64,000 nt of DNA from Colius striatus (taxonomy: Eukaryota; Chordata; Aves; Coliiformes; Coliidae). The notes beneath the pieces were generated by a model. That model was not told the DNA's origin. It searched no databases and saw nothing but the letters and a program-made list of their open reading frames with translations. This document shows, in pieces, positions 15,201 through 29,528 of the stretch; the first letter of the stretch is position 1, and each line of letters starts with the position of its first letter. The position numbers and the translations under genes were made by a program. The DNA is taken from assembly GCF_028858725.1 (NCBI RefSeq), contig NC_084773.1, forward strand, positions 5,198,350 through 5,262,349, read 5' to 3'.

Positions 15201-18200
15201 GAGAAGTACAGTACTAACACAAGGAGACATTTAAACAGAACAAGAAAAAAAAACATGCAGTTTTCATTTTTACAGACATTAAATACTTTCTTTCCTTCCA
15301 GGACTCACTGAGGATTCTGCTATAACTGTGCAAAAGCAAAACTACTATTATTCACTAAAGCTGTCCCCGACATCAGTCATAATTCTGCCAAGCTTCATCC
15401 ATTTAGCCTGAATATTTTGATGCTGAATGGCACCTGCAGGGTAATTTGGTTTCTTCCCTTATAGAAAGACTGTTTAGCTGTTTGTAACAAAGCTGGAGTA
15501 GCAAAAAAGACATTACTTTGCTAACATCAAAAATAATTTTGCCAACTTTTGAGAAGCAACTGGCACAATTTTCCAACATTCAATGCCAGGCAATGACCAC
15601 GCTGCTACTGACACGCACATCCTAAGCTCATCCACCTTCTCACTTCATCTGATCTGGGAAACTTTCAGAAGACAGACCCCATAGGCTTCTCTCTGCTTAA
15701 AACAACGACTGCCTTGGCACGCATTGAGAGAGCAGCCTCAGGTGAAGTGGAGAAAAATAACCAAGAAAACTGGCCTGTATCAGGCTCCCAAGGAACAAGC
15801 TAGAATCCCTTCCTGTTAGTTTTAGAAGAATATAGAGGCTCCAGAGAGAATGCAAAAGAATGGTCTCAGAATCAAAATGGCTCTGAACCGGAGGTGCAAT
15901 AATTTTTGCTGCACAATGAAACTTCTCATACAGCAGAAACCAGCAGTTTGGTCACTCAAGTTATTCCAGTAATGTTTGTGCATAAAAAATGGTCTCTTCC
16001 TTGCACTTTCATGCAGGAGTATTCTTATTTTTGATAGAATAAATGGATCTGTCATTGAAACAAGCCTTCTCTGCCTCCTCTGTATTGTAAGCAAACCCAA
16101 ACAAAATAGTCCTGCAAGTATTATTTATTATTATTGTACTTCCTTCACACTACAGTTCAAATCTAATCAAGTTCAAGCTGGGAAAGAGAGCAGAAAGCAA
16201 GAGTTCTTCTGGCCTGTCATGAAAGGAAGGGAAGTCCCAACCACTCATCCTGGGACAGGGCTGGAAGCTGCCAGTTTGAGTTGGGTGGAAGCTGGAACGT
16301 CATTGGGACATCACAAAATGGATGAGAAAGTTTGGCCTATCAAGGTACTGGCTTTGACTTTGCAGAGCTGGTGGGTTGGGGAAAGCCCCAGTTGAGAACA
16401 ACCATCACACCAAGGCAGGGCTGGGGCAAACTGAGGTGAGTGGGATGGAGCTGGAGGGAAAACTCTGTAGGAAGACAGAACTTTCAAGTAAAGCAGTAGG
16501 TTTCTTAACACATCAAAACAAGCTGTTTTCCCAGGATAGCAAGATGCTCAGACATGCCTACAAAAGGGGAAGAATACTACTAAAAAGGCCTTTAGGTATT
16601 TGTATTTTAAACTCCTCTCCTTAAATTCTGACTCCAGATCAGTTGTGCAGCTAGGAGCCAATGTTTCATTAATACTCAAAAGGATCTTTGATGTCATATC
16701 ACACTCACACAACGGCCATTACACATGGCAGAAGGGTTACACCTCTGTGAAACTAAGGGGGAAATTAAACTATTGTCACCTCCTGCCTGATGCTGGATAC
16801 ACTTTACACTGAAAATAGCATGCAGCTAACTGGCAGTACTTGCCAGCACAGCTGAATTAGTCAGAAAAGCTGCCAGGGTGGTGGGAAATCTCCAAGGCTC
16901 TTTGCTTGCTCCAGGGCTTGTTCCTCCGTGACACAATTACAAATATGCAACTGTAGAATCTGCTGCGCTGCTGGTTCTGAAAACAACAGTTCAGGGTCTA
17001 TTTTCTTTATGAATTCCATTCAGGGTTCCAGTGAATGCTGCTAGGAACCACACACTCATCAAGAGAAATACAGACCTGATTTTGTCTCAGGTAAAAGAAT
17101 TACAGACAGCCCATGCTTAAAGATAGAACAAGTTCTCCAAGTGTGCAAGTTTAAGACTTACTTCAGCTGCCTGATCCTTTGAAGTCAGGCTATTCTTCAC
17201 TGTTTAGTGAGAGTAGTCAGTTTATTATCACGTTCTAGATAATCTATAAATTAATAGATAGGCAAATCTCTATCAGAATAGTCACAGAAGGATGGGTAAT
17301 TATAGTCAAGAAGCCTGCAGTCCTGTCTGTTCTCACAATGGTGGCAATGTCAGGCCAATCAGTAATTCATAGCAAGACTTTCAAGATCAAGCAATGGTAA
17401 AGGAGATTCAGCAGATGAAAACCACAAGGTTTGAATTAAGCTGGCCCTCTCAAAACTCAATCACATGTGCATAATCTCTTTTTGCATAAATTATCTTGCA
17501 CATTCTTTACATCATTTTTGCATAAAATGTAACAAGAGTTTGTACATTAAGATATGGCAGCTCCCAGGGTTTTACTTAGCAAGAGGTCTTGGGGAACTGC
17601 TTAAAAGTGAGAAAGGAAAGGAAATCACTGCAGTGACAAGAACGTGTGTGTTGAAAGAACACATGGACTGGATTATTAGATGATTCTAAGAAATGATGGC
17701 TACTGCTCATGGGCATTCTTCTCACTCCCTCTGTCAAAAGTCTGGTGTGGTAGCATTACCAGCAGAAACCACTCACGTAATCCTGTTCTTTGCATTTCTG
17801 GAAGTAAATCTTTTCTGATTCACCCCCAGGATTTTGCTCTCTGAGAAGGAGACCAGATGGGCTTTAGCAGATCTTGAAGCCATGAACATAGTTCCTGAAC
17901 ACATATAAAATGCAAAGGTTGCAGGAAGGCAAAATACATCTAGAATGACCCAAGAATTTTGAAGGCTTCTACAGAGGCAAAAGGTCAAACACCTGAGTTA
18001 CTGCTATGGCAGGCTGACCAGTCTAATTGGACATGAGACCACAGATTGCTTTTTAACAAAAGCAATGCTACAAAAATGTAAATCTCAAGTTGCCGTAAGA
18101 CAATCCAAACCAGCCTTTTAGCACTGGGGTTAACAGTTTCTCTTTGACAGGGTTTAATATGAGAATAAATACACATGTTGAGGGACTTGTGCTTCCTGCC

Positions 18201-21200
18201 TATCAGTAGCTAAATCATTAGCCTCACTGACTACAGCAGTGGATGGAGTACCTGACTGCTTATGTTCCCTCCAGATTAGACAGTGTCTTATTAAACGAGA
18301 CTAGACAATGCTAATATCAGCTGTACACTTTGCCTTCATTACTGGTGTATTAACATGGAGATACATTCACACTTGAATTATTCCACTGTTTCGGTCTCAG
18401 TTGAATCAGTTCAGTTACCACATTTTTCATCTTTGTGTAACTGATTTTATCCTTTCTCTGTTTTCAGTAAAAAACTATTAAAGGCAAGGAAAACATTACA
18501 TTCCCCTAGATTTTTATGATGAGCTATGAACACGTTGGCATAGGCAACCTCAGATAAGAAATCTCCCAAGCACTCAGCTTTGCTTGCAGTTGAAAATTTA
18601 TTTGTGTCTAAGGGAAGTTATGACCTGAATGCCACACAGTTGGTGGCTTTGTCAAACAGACAATATAGAACCAGATGAGAAATAATGGAATGATAAAAGA
18701 GATGAACCATCAGGATAAAAACTGTAAGTTGGTTTTAAAAAAAATGGCTAAAAGAGCTGACAGTAGGCTGCTCTGAAGGGGAAAATTCTGTGCATGAAGA
18801 TGGTCACTGTTGGTATTTCTAAGCTTTGCATTTGGGACCATTTTTATTTAGTGTTTTAATTAACAGTGTTGGTACAAAAAAGTAGGAGAGGACTTGTGGG
18901 AATTCCTGACCACATAAGACAGGCATAGTCAGCATATGCAGAGCCTTGGTTCTACACAGGAATTTTAGTTGTGGATGATCTTGTTTCAGAAAATAACCAA
19001 AACAGATAAAAACTGAATAATGCACAGCTACTACTAATAAAATGGTTACTGTAAGCCTCAGTCTTACCTGTGGCCAGTGATCTGTGTAACATGTTCATGA
19101 ACATGACAGTGCAATGCTAGGACTTAGAAAGGTCAAGAGGAGGTAGGAAAGCATCAATATCATTCAGGTAAGGAGAGGAGGTGTAGAAGTGGCAGTGCCA
19201 TTGGGTAAGTTAGTTCCTTTAGAACACTGGTAATGAGTTTTTGTAAGTAATAATTTCCCATACCCTATAAAAATAGGAGGAACTGAAAGCCTGTCTTTTG
19301 TAAGGAGAGTCTAAGGGTTAGCTTGCCTAAATAAAAGCTAATTATTATTTAAGTACTTTAGCAGGACAAATACTCAGATCTGTGAGAAGGAAAGGAGAAA
19401 ACAGTGATCCAGGCTAAACAATATCTGCATCACAAGTCAAGGGACAAAAACTGGTTGTAGTAAACTGAAAGCTGGAATAAAATTGCTACAGTCTTCTAGG
19501 AGGAGTTTCAAGGACAGCTTAGATATCTAAGTGCCAAAGGGGTTTAACTGATACGATTGCTTATGATAGAAAAGGCTTGGACTCTTGGCCCAGGCACTCC
19601 CTCTTCTCTTTCTTTCCTCAGAGATTTAACAGAGAGTGGCTTTCCTCAGGGCTAGCACAGTATCAGTGCACGTTATCAGACGGAAGACAATGTGCTACTT
19701 CAAATCTGATGATGCATGGATGGAATTTTAATTATCCACTGCAAATTTACAAGGCTCTTGAACTGCTTTCAAAAGTCAGGCTGCAGTTTGAAAACTGGAT
19801 TTGAGAGGGATTTGTCAGAAGTGGAATATTCGAAAATAGCTAACTACTCTTTTTAAATTGTCATCACTTTAATACCAGTTGGCTGGTAAGTCCAGTGAAC
19901 ATTTTCTGGCATTTGATTTTCCTTTAAGCAATGGTTAGTAAAGTTATAGTCTATCTCATTAAATTCACTTACAGTTTTATCCAAGCACAGTATGGATCGT
20001 GGTGTCCTCCTAATATTAGACACTGAGCTGATGAACATCAACTCATCTTACAGGTGTTTGCATTTGAGGAAGGAATGAATCTTTCCCTTGGCAAACTCTC
20101 TGGGTTCTTCAGATAAAAGCTGTGTAAAATGTTATCTGTCATATGATTATACACATGCGGTGCAAAATGTGAGTTATGTGCCACTTGCATTTTCCCTGGT
20201 ATATCCTCATCTTTCTGCGTTTGGGTATCTTACAAGGTTAAGATAGGAGTTACAAAGTTACAACTCTTTGATTGTTTGATTTGAAGTTGATTTTTCTGAG
20301 TCACTGTAAGAAAAGTAAATGATGTACATCTTCTGAAAAAGAAACTTATGAAAGAAGATTACACTTGTTAAACTGTAGTTGTCATAGACATCTGTGCTCT
20401 GAGAAACTGCATTGACTAAACAAACTATTGTGCTGTACAATTCTCATCAGGCTACATTAGTGAACAAAGCCACTGTCTGTATCTGTAGTTTAGGAACTTC
20501 ACTGGTGTTGAATATTCACAGTCGTTCAGACAAAAGAACAATTTTCAGGGGAGATAAAGAAGTCAGATGATTACCAATGTCATTACAAAGATAAAACCAC
20601 ATTTTTGAGATTGAAAAACGTCATTAGAAATTGAGGTTTTGGAAAGAAAAACACATGAAGTTTCCTACCTGGCATAGTTTACTTGTCCTAAGTTCAAAAA
20701 CTACCTTTCTGTGATTTTATTGCAACAGAGCAACAAACACACACACACAAAAACCCCAAATACAAAATCCATTCAAATCTCAAGTTATGGAAACAAATGA
20801 ACAGGCATTTTTAGTCTGTTCCCATCAAAACAATGAACCATGAAAACAGATTTTGCTTGAAACAGTACTCCTACCTCTTGCCTTTTCCTTTTGTTCCACC
20901 CACAACCTGCTGGTTGATTTGAGAAGTCATCTAGATCCTATAAATTCACAAAACAGGCAGTTAGTGGGGAAAACACTGATGTACATGCCTTCTTAGCAAC
21001 AGCAGAGAGAGTCCTGATAAACATCACATGGAAAAGAAAAGCTAGGTCTTGAACCTGCACCATATTAGATACTGTGGTCACTCTCTTGAGGCAGGAGTGC
21101 ACAGGCACGTGTATCATTGTTATTAATATCAGTGCTTACAGAACTTCTCTCATGTCTCAGTATGAATTAGTTTCTCAGTAAAATATTTTAGATATACATA

Positions 21201-22362
21201 TATTCTTAGGCAATTGCAGAACCCCATACTCCACTGTGTAAAACAGAATACAGCCACAACATAATTCCTGCAGAGATAATTTACCCATTTCACTCTACCA
21301 ACAAGAGACATGCTAATAAAAGTACCCAGTGGACTGGACTTGGATGAGGAGAGCTCTGTGGGGGATGTGCAAGGCCATCACACCTGCCCTCTGCTTTGAC
21401 CATCATAGCTCACAGCTGGAATACAACTTTCTGCACCCTTCATGCAAAAAAATGGCAGGCTCCTACAAGCTGGTTTCACGACAGGCAACATGTAGCAATG
21501 CAATACCTAAGCCAACCAACTGTAAAGACTGAAGAGTTTTCTCTGAAATCAAATCTGTCACTGGTCTAACACACTCACTTAGAAACACACATTTCAAACC
21601 TAGGACATCAGGACTGAGCATACATCTGCACTGCACAGTGACCCATGGTGTTAACAGCTGAGCTAGTGCCGGAACTGGAAACAGTTATCTAAGTCAAGGG
21701 GTGCACGAAAGCTCATTAGCTTTGATGATGGAAAAGTGGGTTTGTGTTTTATTCAATAAAAAAGGCATCAAATATCAACTGCCCTGGGAACTGAAACTGA
21801 AATCTTGCATGAATGGCTTCCCTATTACTCCTTAGAACTTCTTCCTCTTACTCATTCTCTCCAGCCCTCTAGATCTTGATTATTTTTTTCCCTAGACACT
21901 AGAGAATTTCTGATGTCATGGCAAAAGCATTTTCTTGGCAAATGAATGACAAAGATTTGAAGTCCATGGAGGCCCTAAGACACAGAGAACCTAAATCTAC
22001 CATTGCCACATGGGGCACCCTGCAACACTGCTCTCCCTCTCTGCTTTGATACTTCTTCCTGTTGATCTAATGGTGTAAAGGGTGCATCCCACTAAGGTCA
22101 GATACCTCAGAGGCCACAAAGACACTTGGGTTTATTAATCCCAAAGGGAGATAAACATGTAACAGGGCACTAGGCAATTATTTCAGATGTCATGGAATTC
22201 TCTCAGGAAGTGAAAGGTCAACACACCATTCCAATATCTTTCCCTTACTCTTTGTCTTTTGTAAGCAGTGGTTTATGGAAAATGACTGGTTTCTACTGCA
22301 ATCTCAACATGCCACGCAGGAAACCAGGGAAAAAACATATTCCAGAGGAGTTATACAGCTAT
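6241..22362. other. Non-coding stretch, AT-rich
   Basis: About 16 kb in which I recognise no exon, RNA gene or intact repeat. ORFs are short and occur at the density expected by chance. A (GA)n run lies at about 14629-14642 and an AC run near 20738-20750. It is either intergenic DNA or intron of a gene starting further right. Confidence 0.55.
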
Positions 22363-22367
22363 CTTTT

Positions 22368-23346
22368 TGCTTTTGCCGTTTAGACCCATCAGGGAACAAA
22401 AGACCACGATTAGCCTCAAGTACCGAAGACTTGAGAATTGCCAAAGGGCAGGGAGAGCTTAACTGCCACTTCAGGCCCAGGACAAAGCAGAGCAGGCTGC
22501 TGGGCTTGGGGAGGAAACAACATAATTTAATGCAACATCAACTAAAACATAACCTTAAAACCCAAAACATAACCAAAATAAAACAACACAGAGTAATACA
22601 ACAATGAGAGCCCAACCAGCCCTTTAAGAACACCTTGCCGCTCCTCCCCTCTTCCCGGGCTCGGAGCCCTGACCCCGCGGTTTTTACCTCGTCCCCCCAT
22701 GAACGGCCCAGGGGGGGCAGGGAGTGGGGGTTTCAGTCTATTCCCGATGGCTTCTGCCGTTTGTCCCTCCTCAGGGCAGGTGGGCTCCGCACCCGTCCTC
22801 CCTGCACGTCCGTGGGGTCCCTCACACACACACAGCCCTGCCCGGGCTGCTCCCACGCGCGTTCATCCCAAAGGCCGCAGCTCCTCTCGGCCTCTCGTGT
22901 GGGGCTGCTCTGGGCCCGCAGGCTCCAGCACGGCCTGGGCCATGGCCGCCTCCCCACACAGTCCCTGCCCGTCCGGGCTCACTCACACGGAGCTGCTGGT
23001 GGCTCTCAGCTCTGCCATGGGTCTCCATGGGTTGCAGGGGTACAGCTGCATTCTCACCATGGCTTGCAGAGGCGTCTCTGGACTGGTGCTCCCCCTCCCT
23101 TCTTCCTTCTCTGGCTGTGGGGTGTGCGTGACCGCCCCCATCTTGTATGGCTCTTACACCTCCCGCCAGCACTTCAAATTCCCGTCCCCAAATAGTGCTG
23201 GCAGAGGCGCCAGATTGGCCCAGCCGGGCCGGAGGTGGGTGTGAACCCAGGAGCCGGGGGAGAGTCCACAAACCCTTTACCGGGTGTTCACTGCAACCCC
23301 CTTCCCCTGTTACCAAGCAAAAGCTGCTCCTTGCTAAACCAGGACA
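22368..23346 (-). mobile_element. Probable solo LTR of an endogenous retrovirus (ERVL-like)
   Basis: A 979-bp element begins on the minus strand with TGTCCTGGTTTAGC and ends in CA. It is flanked on both sides by the 5-bp repeat CTTTT (22363-22367 and 23347-23351). TG...CA ends plus a 5-bp target duplication fit an ERVL-type LTR. Read on the minus strand, a GC-rich U3-like part is followed by a T-rich stretch with ATTAAA (22526-22531) and a tail of about 150 bp like U5. The base composition differs sharply from its surroundings. No gag, pol or env frames adjoin, so it is a solo copy. Open frames of 100-186 codons inside it are not viral genes. The family name and the outer boundary on the 22368 side are inferred. 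Confidence 0.6.
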
Positions 23347-26300
23347 CTTTTCCCAACTTCCAAAAAGAAAATAGTAGTTTACAGAGGAAGAACTCTCTTG
23401 TGTTCCTAATAACTTTCTGAAATTATACTAAAGAATATTCTTGGGTTAGGGATCAAAGAACACTCCTTGTCATCTTCTAAACAATGGTGGAGTTTGGGTA
23501 GACTTCTTTCTCCAGATAATGCAAGGGAGATTTAGAAAAGGAAATAAAATGTACAAATTTACACATGTGAAGTGTGAAAACCTGTGAACACATGCCACAA
23601 GAAGTGTAGAGCCACCTCTACATTCACAGCATATTTTTCATACTTATTGCCTTACAGTAGGAGACAGGATAAGTGGTATTTAATAGTCTGGGGTTTTTCC
23701 CCCCATATGGACTTTAGTTAATAACATAGAATTTGGGCCACAAAATGTATTAAAAAGTTTTCCCTCCACTCTCTCTGATTTACAGGAATGAATCGTCTGT
23801 CCACATGTAGAAAAAACACAGATAAAGTCCAACCATACTTGATTTTTTTCCCTATTTTTATGCTACTTAACTGGAAGACAGCTTATACTATTTTCCAGGA
23901 ACTACTTGGGAGAAACCACATTTCATCAGAAACTTCTATTTTAGATTTGTGAAACTGCAATGAAATCAACGTGAATAAAGGAATTCTGAACCCCCAAGTC
24001 ATTACTTTCTGTGGCATAAGTAAAAAAAACCAGTTAGGGTTTCAAGTGAAAACTGAACTCCAGAAGGGATTTTAACCATAATCTTGATTTCTTATAGAAA
24101 AGAAAGGAGGAGCAAATAGTAATATCACCATCTGATTTCAATAGGTAGCAGAATCATTAACTTTTAAGTAAAAATATTACCTGATGAAGTTAAAAAAAAA
24201 TAAATCCACAATCTAAGTGTAAGAATTCCATGTAGTGCAGTGGGCAGAATAAGGCTGAAGATTTGTCACTGAACACATGACTGAACTCAAAGTGCAGTCT
24301 AACTAGGTTTTTAGTCCTCAGGATCCTGTTTTTGAGAACCATTCACAGCAGGGACAGGGAAACTGTCAGTTCTGCAGGATCTGAGTCCATCATAACCACG
24401 CAACAGCAGCTGCAGGAAATGTCCCTGTCTAAGGGTAACATCCTCAACTAAGCAAAGCTTCTAGAAAGGCTTGTTAGCCAGCTAAGAATTAAGGCTGTGT
24501 CCAGCTCTAGCATATTTTCCAACAGTTCTCACTGAATATTGTCACTGCCACAAAACTATCTCTTTCTGTGCTGAATCAGCACTTCCAGAAAAGACTTGTT
24601 TTTAGTACATAAAGCCATCTGGCAAAGTTCCTGGTCAGAGATGCTGCTTTTTGAATGAATGCAGAAGGAATTTATGCAGGAAAGAAAGAAAAGAGAATAA
24701 AGGTCAGAAAAATAAATATGAGAAGGCAGAAAAGAAAGTGTCACCTGAACTACAAAATAGAAGGTTAGGAGCAGATTTCTAATCCTGGTCCACACATCAA
24801 ACCTCCTCCAAGGCAAATCACTTAATTTGTCTGACTTTCATCGCTGGTGTACATCTAGCCTAACAGGAACTCTATAAACAACTTACTGCTCCTCAGAGTA
24901 CTTTATTAATAAGCATTTTGTAGCTTCAAAGACAGGACTGAGATATACCAAAGGAGAACAGAAAAAAACAAGAAACTTAGAAGAATAGTTAGAATAACGT
25001 GAAAAGGATTTTCAGATGATTTGAGCTATGGTGCAGTACTAAGAGAAAGTCAAATAAATATAGAAAAATATAACAGCAAAATCCTTCCAGCCAAAGCTGT
25101 CTACAAAGTTCTGTGGCTAACCCATTTGCAACCTTTGAGTCTTTATTATTCATAATAAAGGGTCACTTTCCTAACCCTAATTAATTTTCAAGAACAGCAG
25201 GTTAACACGAAGGGACCACTATCAAGTTGAATCTTCCAGATAATAATCTCCTAGCACTAAATAATCACTGAAAGAGGAGTAGAAAAGGAACCATAATAAT
25301 CTCCTATTAATGCTGGTGGTGGGGAGGCAGCAGAAAACCAACACAGAATGGTGCTAGGATGTTGTGTTTTCCTAACATGTTTTTTTTAATCCTAAAATAA
25401 AACTAGTCATATAAAAAAGTAACCTTATTTATTTCACCCTACCGTGTTACCCAAGAATTATTCAAGATAAGGGGAAAATTATTGGTTGTCTATCTGGCAA
25501 GTTAAATCAGATTAAAATACTGTGTGAATTTTAAGCAGAACTGTTCCTACACACACTTATTTCAGGGGAATTTAATTCACTCAGAGGATTAAGTGGAAAG
25601 AACAAGGCTTGCTGAATTCTCAGGAACAGGGTCCTGAAATTAAGCTATGCTGTGTTTTATGACTACTTTTCAAATTTGCTTAGGCCCTTGAAGTCACCTC
25701 CTTTTGCCATACATGGAACACACAATGCTCACTTAATGGGGCTGTTAACTCTGTCCCTGCCAGCTCCCACATAGGTACTACAAGGATTAAATTGTCCACA
25801 TTTTAATGTGTGTACATATGCATATGCACACACAAACACACACAGTTTCCTGTGTTTTACCGAGAACACAAGGTAATCTAAAACCCACAGTCCTCAATTC
25901 TTAAGAGAATTTAAACCATAGCCCAAGAAGGAAAACTTAGCAAATATTTTACCTTACAACATATCAGAGGAAGTTAAAAAGTAAGAGATGTTAAGAGGAA
26001 CAGCACTGCCCATGCTACACAAAGAAAAACCTGAAATCCGTGAAAAACAATGCAAAAATATACCGGCTGTTACCCAAACCTCTGCACCTGCTGGCAACAG
26101 ACAATGTATCTCAGTGCCCACCAGCAAGATCTCCTGTACTGTGTTTGCACAAGTCTCATTAGCTGCCTCTCATGACTGCCTGGCTTTTTAAATGTTTCTT
26201 TTTTAAAAACGAATGGTGCCAGTTCTAGCACTGCAGAGGGCTTGGGATGACATCTTTGTATTGCTCACAACACCATGCTCATTCACTGGTGCAAGTTTTC

Positions 26301-29212
26301 TTTCCTGTGAGTGGGAACACAATCTACCAGACTGTAATGCAGCCCTTCTTTTGATTCACTGGTTAAACAAGCTTGAGAAAGAGGAACTGGCAACATCTTC
26401 TGTTTGTAGAGGATGCGGTAAGATTCCTGCTCGGTGCTCCCAAGGATGCAGATAAATCTTGTCTCTGACACTGAGCGAAAGGAGTGAACCTAGCAGTAAG
26501 GAGCCTTACAACTTCACATGTCGACAAGACAAACTCAGCAAATCTTGTTTGCTCCCTCAGATTTATTGGACAGTATTTACAAGATTTGTGTGCTACCACT
26601 GCTTGTCCTGTGATGTTTTATACTCGGCTGGTCATCACTGCATTGCCTGTAACACAGAACTGCAATCTACGGCAGAGCAGGGAAGAAAAGCCATTCTAAT
26701 CAGATAAAATGACAGAGGCATGACAGACTCATATATTTTCAAGTGTGGCATAAGAAATAACTTTAAAGTATTACTTCCATCAGTAATTTTACCCCCAAAT
26801 CATATGAAACCTAAAACCAAAACAAAATGAAAACCACAATAAATAAAATCACAGAAAGAAAAGAATTTTGAGCTTGAATACAATTGTCCTGTAAAAATAT
26901 CAATGTACTGTGTGTGAAGCAAAAGCTACTGACATAGGAGTCCGTCCTTGCAAATAACAATGAATTCCCATCACAGTCACCACCACTGACAACGTGCCTG
27001 GTGCTCCCTCTCAATGCATACTGGCAGTGTCATCATCTCCCCATCTCCCTCCACCTCTGAGATGCATGTTTCTAATGCATTAGCTGAGGAATACATACAT
27101 ACACTCTCTTCCTGGTAATGACAGTCTGCTGCTACACGTGCCACGCACACCGACAGGATTTGCTGCGGTAGAAGTGGCACGTGCCTCCCTGCCAGAAGCT
27201 GTCCTGCACAATTTTCCAGAGATGATCCCTGAAATGTTTGCTGTGTTGTCATGTTCCCAATGTCAATGCTGAGAACTGAATGCTGACCGGGGTTTTTTTC
27301 CTGACGCACGCTATGGAAATGCTTTATACACATAAACACTATTCCCTGAACAAAAATCACACTATCCAAACAATCAGCTAGCCAGTCTGTTTAGGATTAA
27401 TTCAAATCCCCCCTCTTTTTTCCTTTTGCCTTCTATCATCTGAAGATGGCACCTTGTCCTACTTTTGCAATTTCTTTCTTCTAAGATTGATTTATGGTAG
27501 CAATTTTCTTCCATCTGCATATCCATGAAACTCTGGGACCCTGCAGCAGAGCATAAGCTTATTCTAAAAATAAGAAGGCTTCACCAAAAAAAATGAAGCT
27601 GTATAAGAACACCCATGGTGAGCTATGAGTACATTACACAAATCACAATGGGGACCCTATGGAACACAGCAGCTCTCAGGTATTCTAGGCACGCTTTTAT
27701 CCTTAGCAAGCAGATGAAATATGACTCTTACTTTTTACATCTCTAAATGATGAAAAGAAGTTCACCTTGGATTAGTGTAAATACCATGTATGAAAAGAGA
27801 CAGACAACAGATTTCTCTATGGGAGTAATTTTTCTCATGAAGTTATTCTGATCTTTCTGTGGGCTCCTGTTAATGATTCATGTCTGCTTTAAACATTTGC
27901 ACTATTAACTTACTGGATCAGTAACAAGGCTTTTATAACTTCCTTTCAGGAAGGCAGAAAAAAAGAGATCACCCACCAACATCTACATGGAGGCCTTAGG
28001 GCTTTTATCTCTTGGTTTTCTGGCCATGTCCTATGGATAAAGCATAAGTAATTATCCAAACACCTTTTTAAACAACATACCAAATATCTAGGTACTGCTA
28101 ATAAAGTGAAGATAAAAGTGCTAATCTAAAAGCTATTAATACCACTTTAATAGATCTGGATTGCAAACTCCACATTTAGGGGCAAAGTTATTTAAAGTAA
28201 GAACATTCCTTGCAGTGAAAAATGAAAGTGACTCAAACCTACCACTCCTGTAGCTGTCAAACCACTACAGGGCAGTTCTAAACACCATTGTAAAGAGTTC
28301 AAGATAGAGGTCCTGTATCGCTGATGTCATGACTGCAGATGCCAAGGCTGGATGTAGAGTGCAGACACATTTTACACAAGGAAAGAGTTTTTCAGGGTAT
28401 TACGAAAATCTCAGAGAGCTGAGGCAGACTGAGGGAAGCTGTTTACAATAGCTCTTTCTTATCTGAGCAAAAGAGTTCTCACTGAAGCTGTTAAGTCTGT
28501 TTCTGTCACAAGTACTAAATTCACATGGATCAAATTAAACCAGATTTACTTTAATTCATGAAAAATGTTCCTGGACTTTCACATGACAGGGGACTGATGA
28601 AACCTTTCACAGGGATATGTATCTGTTTGCACAGCACAGGCCAATTATTTCAAAGACTCCAAGAATAAACACGATTAAAGTGCTCTCTAATCTCAGAAAG
28701 TTCATCAGCATCATTTTAAGGTCATGGCAGAGGTTAAATAAGCATCTATCATGAAAGGACCGCAAAACCTGGAAGAAGGCTGGATGGATTGTTTGTTTGT
28801 TTTTAATGTATTGTGTATGCTTACTAGCTAATAAAGAGTGCAGAATTCAACTACTGCAGAGAAACTGCAGTACAAACAGTTCAAGAACAGTGATGTGATG
28901 ACCCAGGAAAAAATGTGGCAGTCAGGCTCCCTTAATGCTAAGAAATGATGATTTTACCCTTTGCCATCTCCATGCACAATTCTCCCTCAGCTTCCAAGGG
29001 AAGTCAAATGGCTGCAAATATCACAGCTCTCATCCCACTGCACCTCTTGCCTTCTTATTATTTTTTTTTTTAACTTGGATCTAGATATGCACCTTGGTTA
29101 AATCCACAGGGATGGAGGAAAGAGTGAAGACAGCCTGCTTTGCTAAGCTTGCATACAGAATCATGTCTTCAGCTGTCAGTCCAGACCAGTTTCTGTTCTC
29201 ACTTCCTCTAAC
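23347..29212. other. Non-coding stretch, AT-rich
   Basis: About 5.9 kb without a supported exon. It contains an alternating purine-pyrimidine TG/CA stretch at 25805-25843 and a poly-T run near 29059-29070. ORFs are short and overlap on both strands; the 130-codon one at 26977-27369 has no recognisable domain. Confidence 0.6.
25805..25843 (+). repeat. TG/CA-rich alternating purine-pyrimidine stretch
   Basis: GTGTGTACATATGCATATGC followed by ACACACAAACACACAC is largely alternating purine-pyrimidine, a mixed dinucleotide repeat with some potential to form left-handed DNA. Confidence 0.75.
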
Positions 29213-29320
29213 AGGGAAGGGAAGGGAAGGGAAGGGAAGGGAAGGGAAGGGAAGGGAAGGGAAGGGAAGGGAAGGGAAGGGAAGGGAAGGGAAGGGAAGG
29301 GAAGGGAAGGGAAGGGAAGG
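29213..29320 (+). repeat. (GGGAA)n microsatellite, about 21 perfect units
   Basis: An uninterrupted pentanucleotide array of about 107 bp, all purines on the plus strand. The lack of any interruption suggests recent expansion and a high mutation rate. An open frame running through it (GKGRE repeats) is an artefact. Confidence 0.98.
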
Positions 29321-29528
29321 CTCAGAATTGCTGCACCAACTCCGGTAGTTTGCTTCTTCTGCAGTTAAAACAGAAAAGTTGTTTTAATTTTCTTTCCTAC
29401 ATGCCTAGAGCACAGCCTTTGATGCCTCATGCAAAAAGCTAGCTTATGACTGATAGTGGAAAACTCTGAAGAAGCAGTAAGCCAAACACTTCAAAATACT
29501 CTGACAAATAAAAGTCCTGTGTGAGGAG
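29321..29528. other. Short spacer between microsatellite and CR1 tail
   Basis: About 200 bp without a recognised feature. Confidence 0.5.

Noticed and set aside
22635..23316. Several overlapping ORFs of 110-186 codons on both strands
   Set aside because: They lie wholly inside the GC-rich LTR. Low stop-codon density in GC-rich DNA explains them, several frames are open at once, and none has a viral or cellular domain.
23790..23806. Minus-strand ATGTGGACAGAC, reminiscent of a DOCK3-like start (Met-Trp-Thr)
   Set aside because: The frame continues with unrelated residues, there is no splice donor in the expected place, and the context is AT-rich rather than promoter-like.
29094..29348. 84-codon ORF with GKGRE repeats
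   Set aside because: It is the (GGGAA)n microsatellite read as codons.
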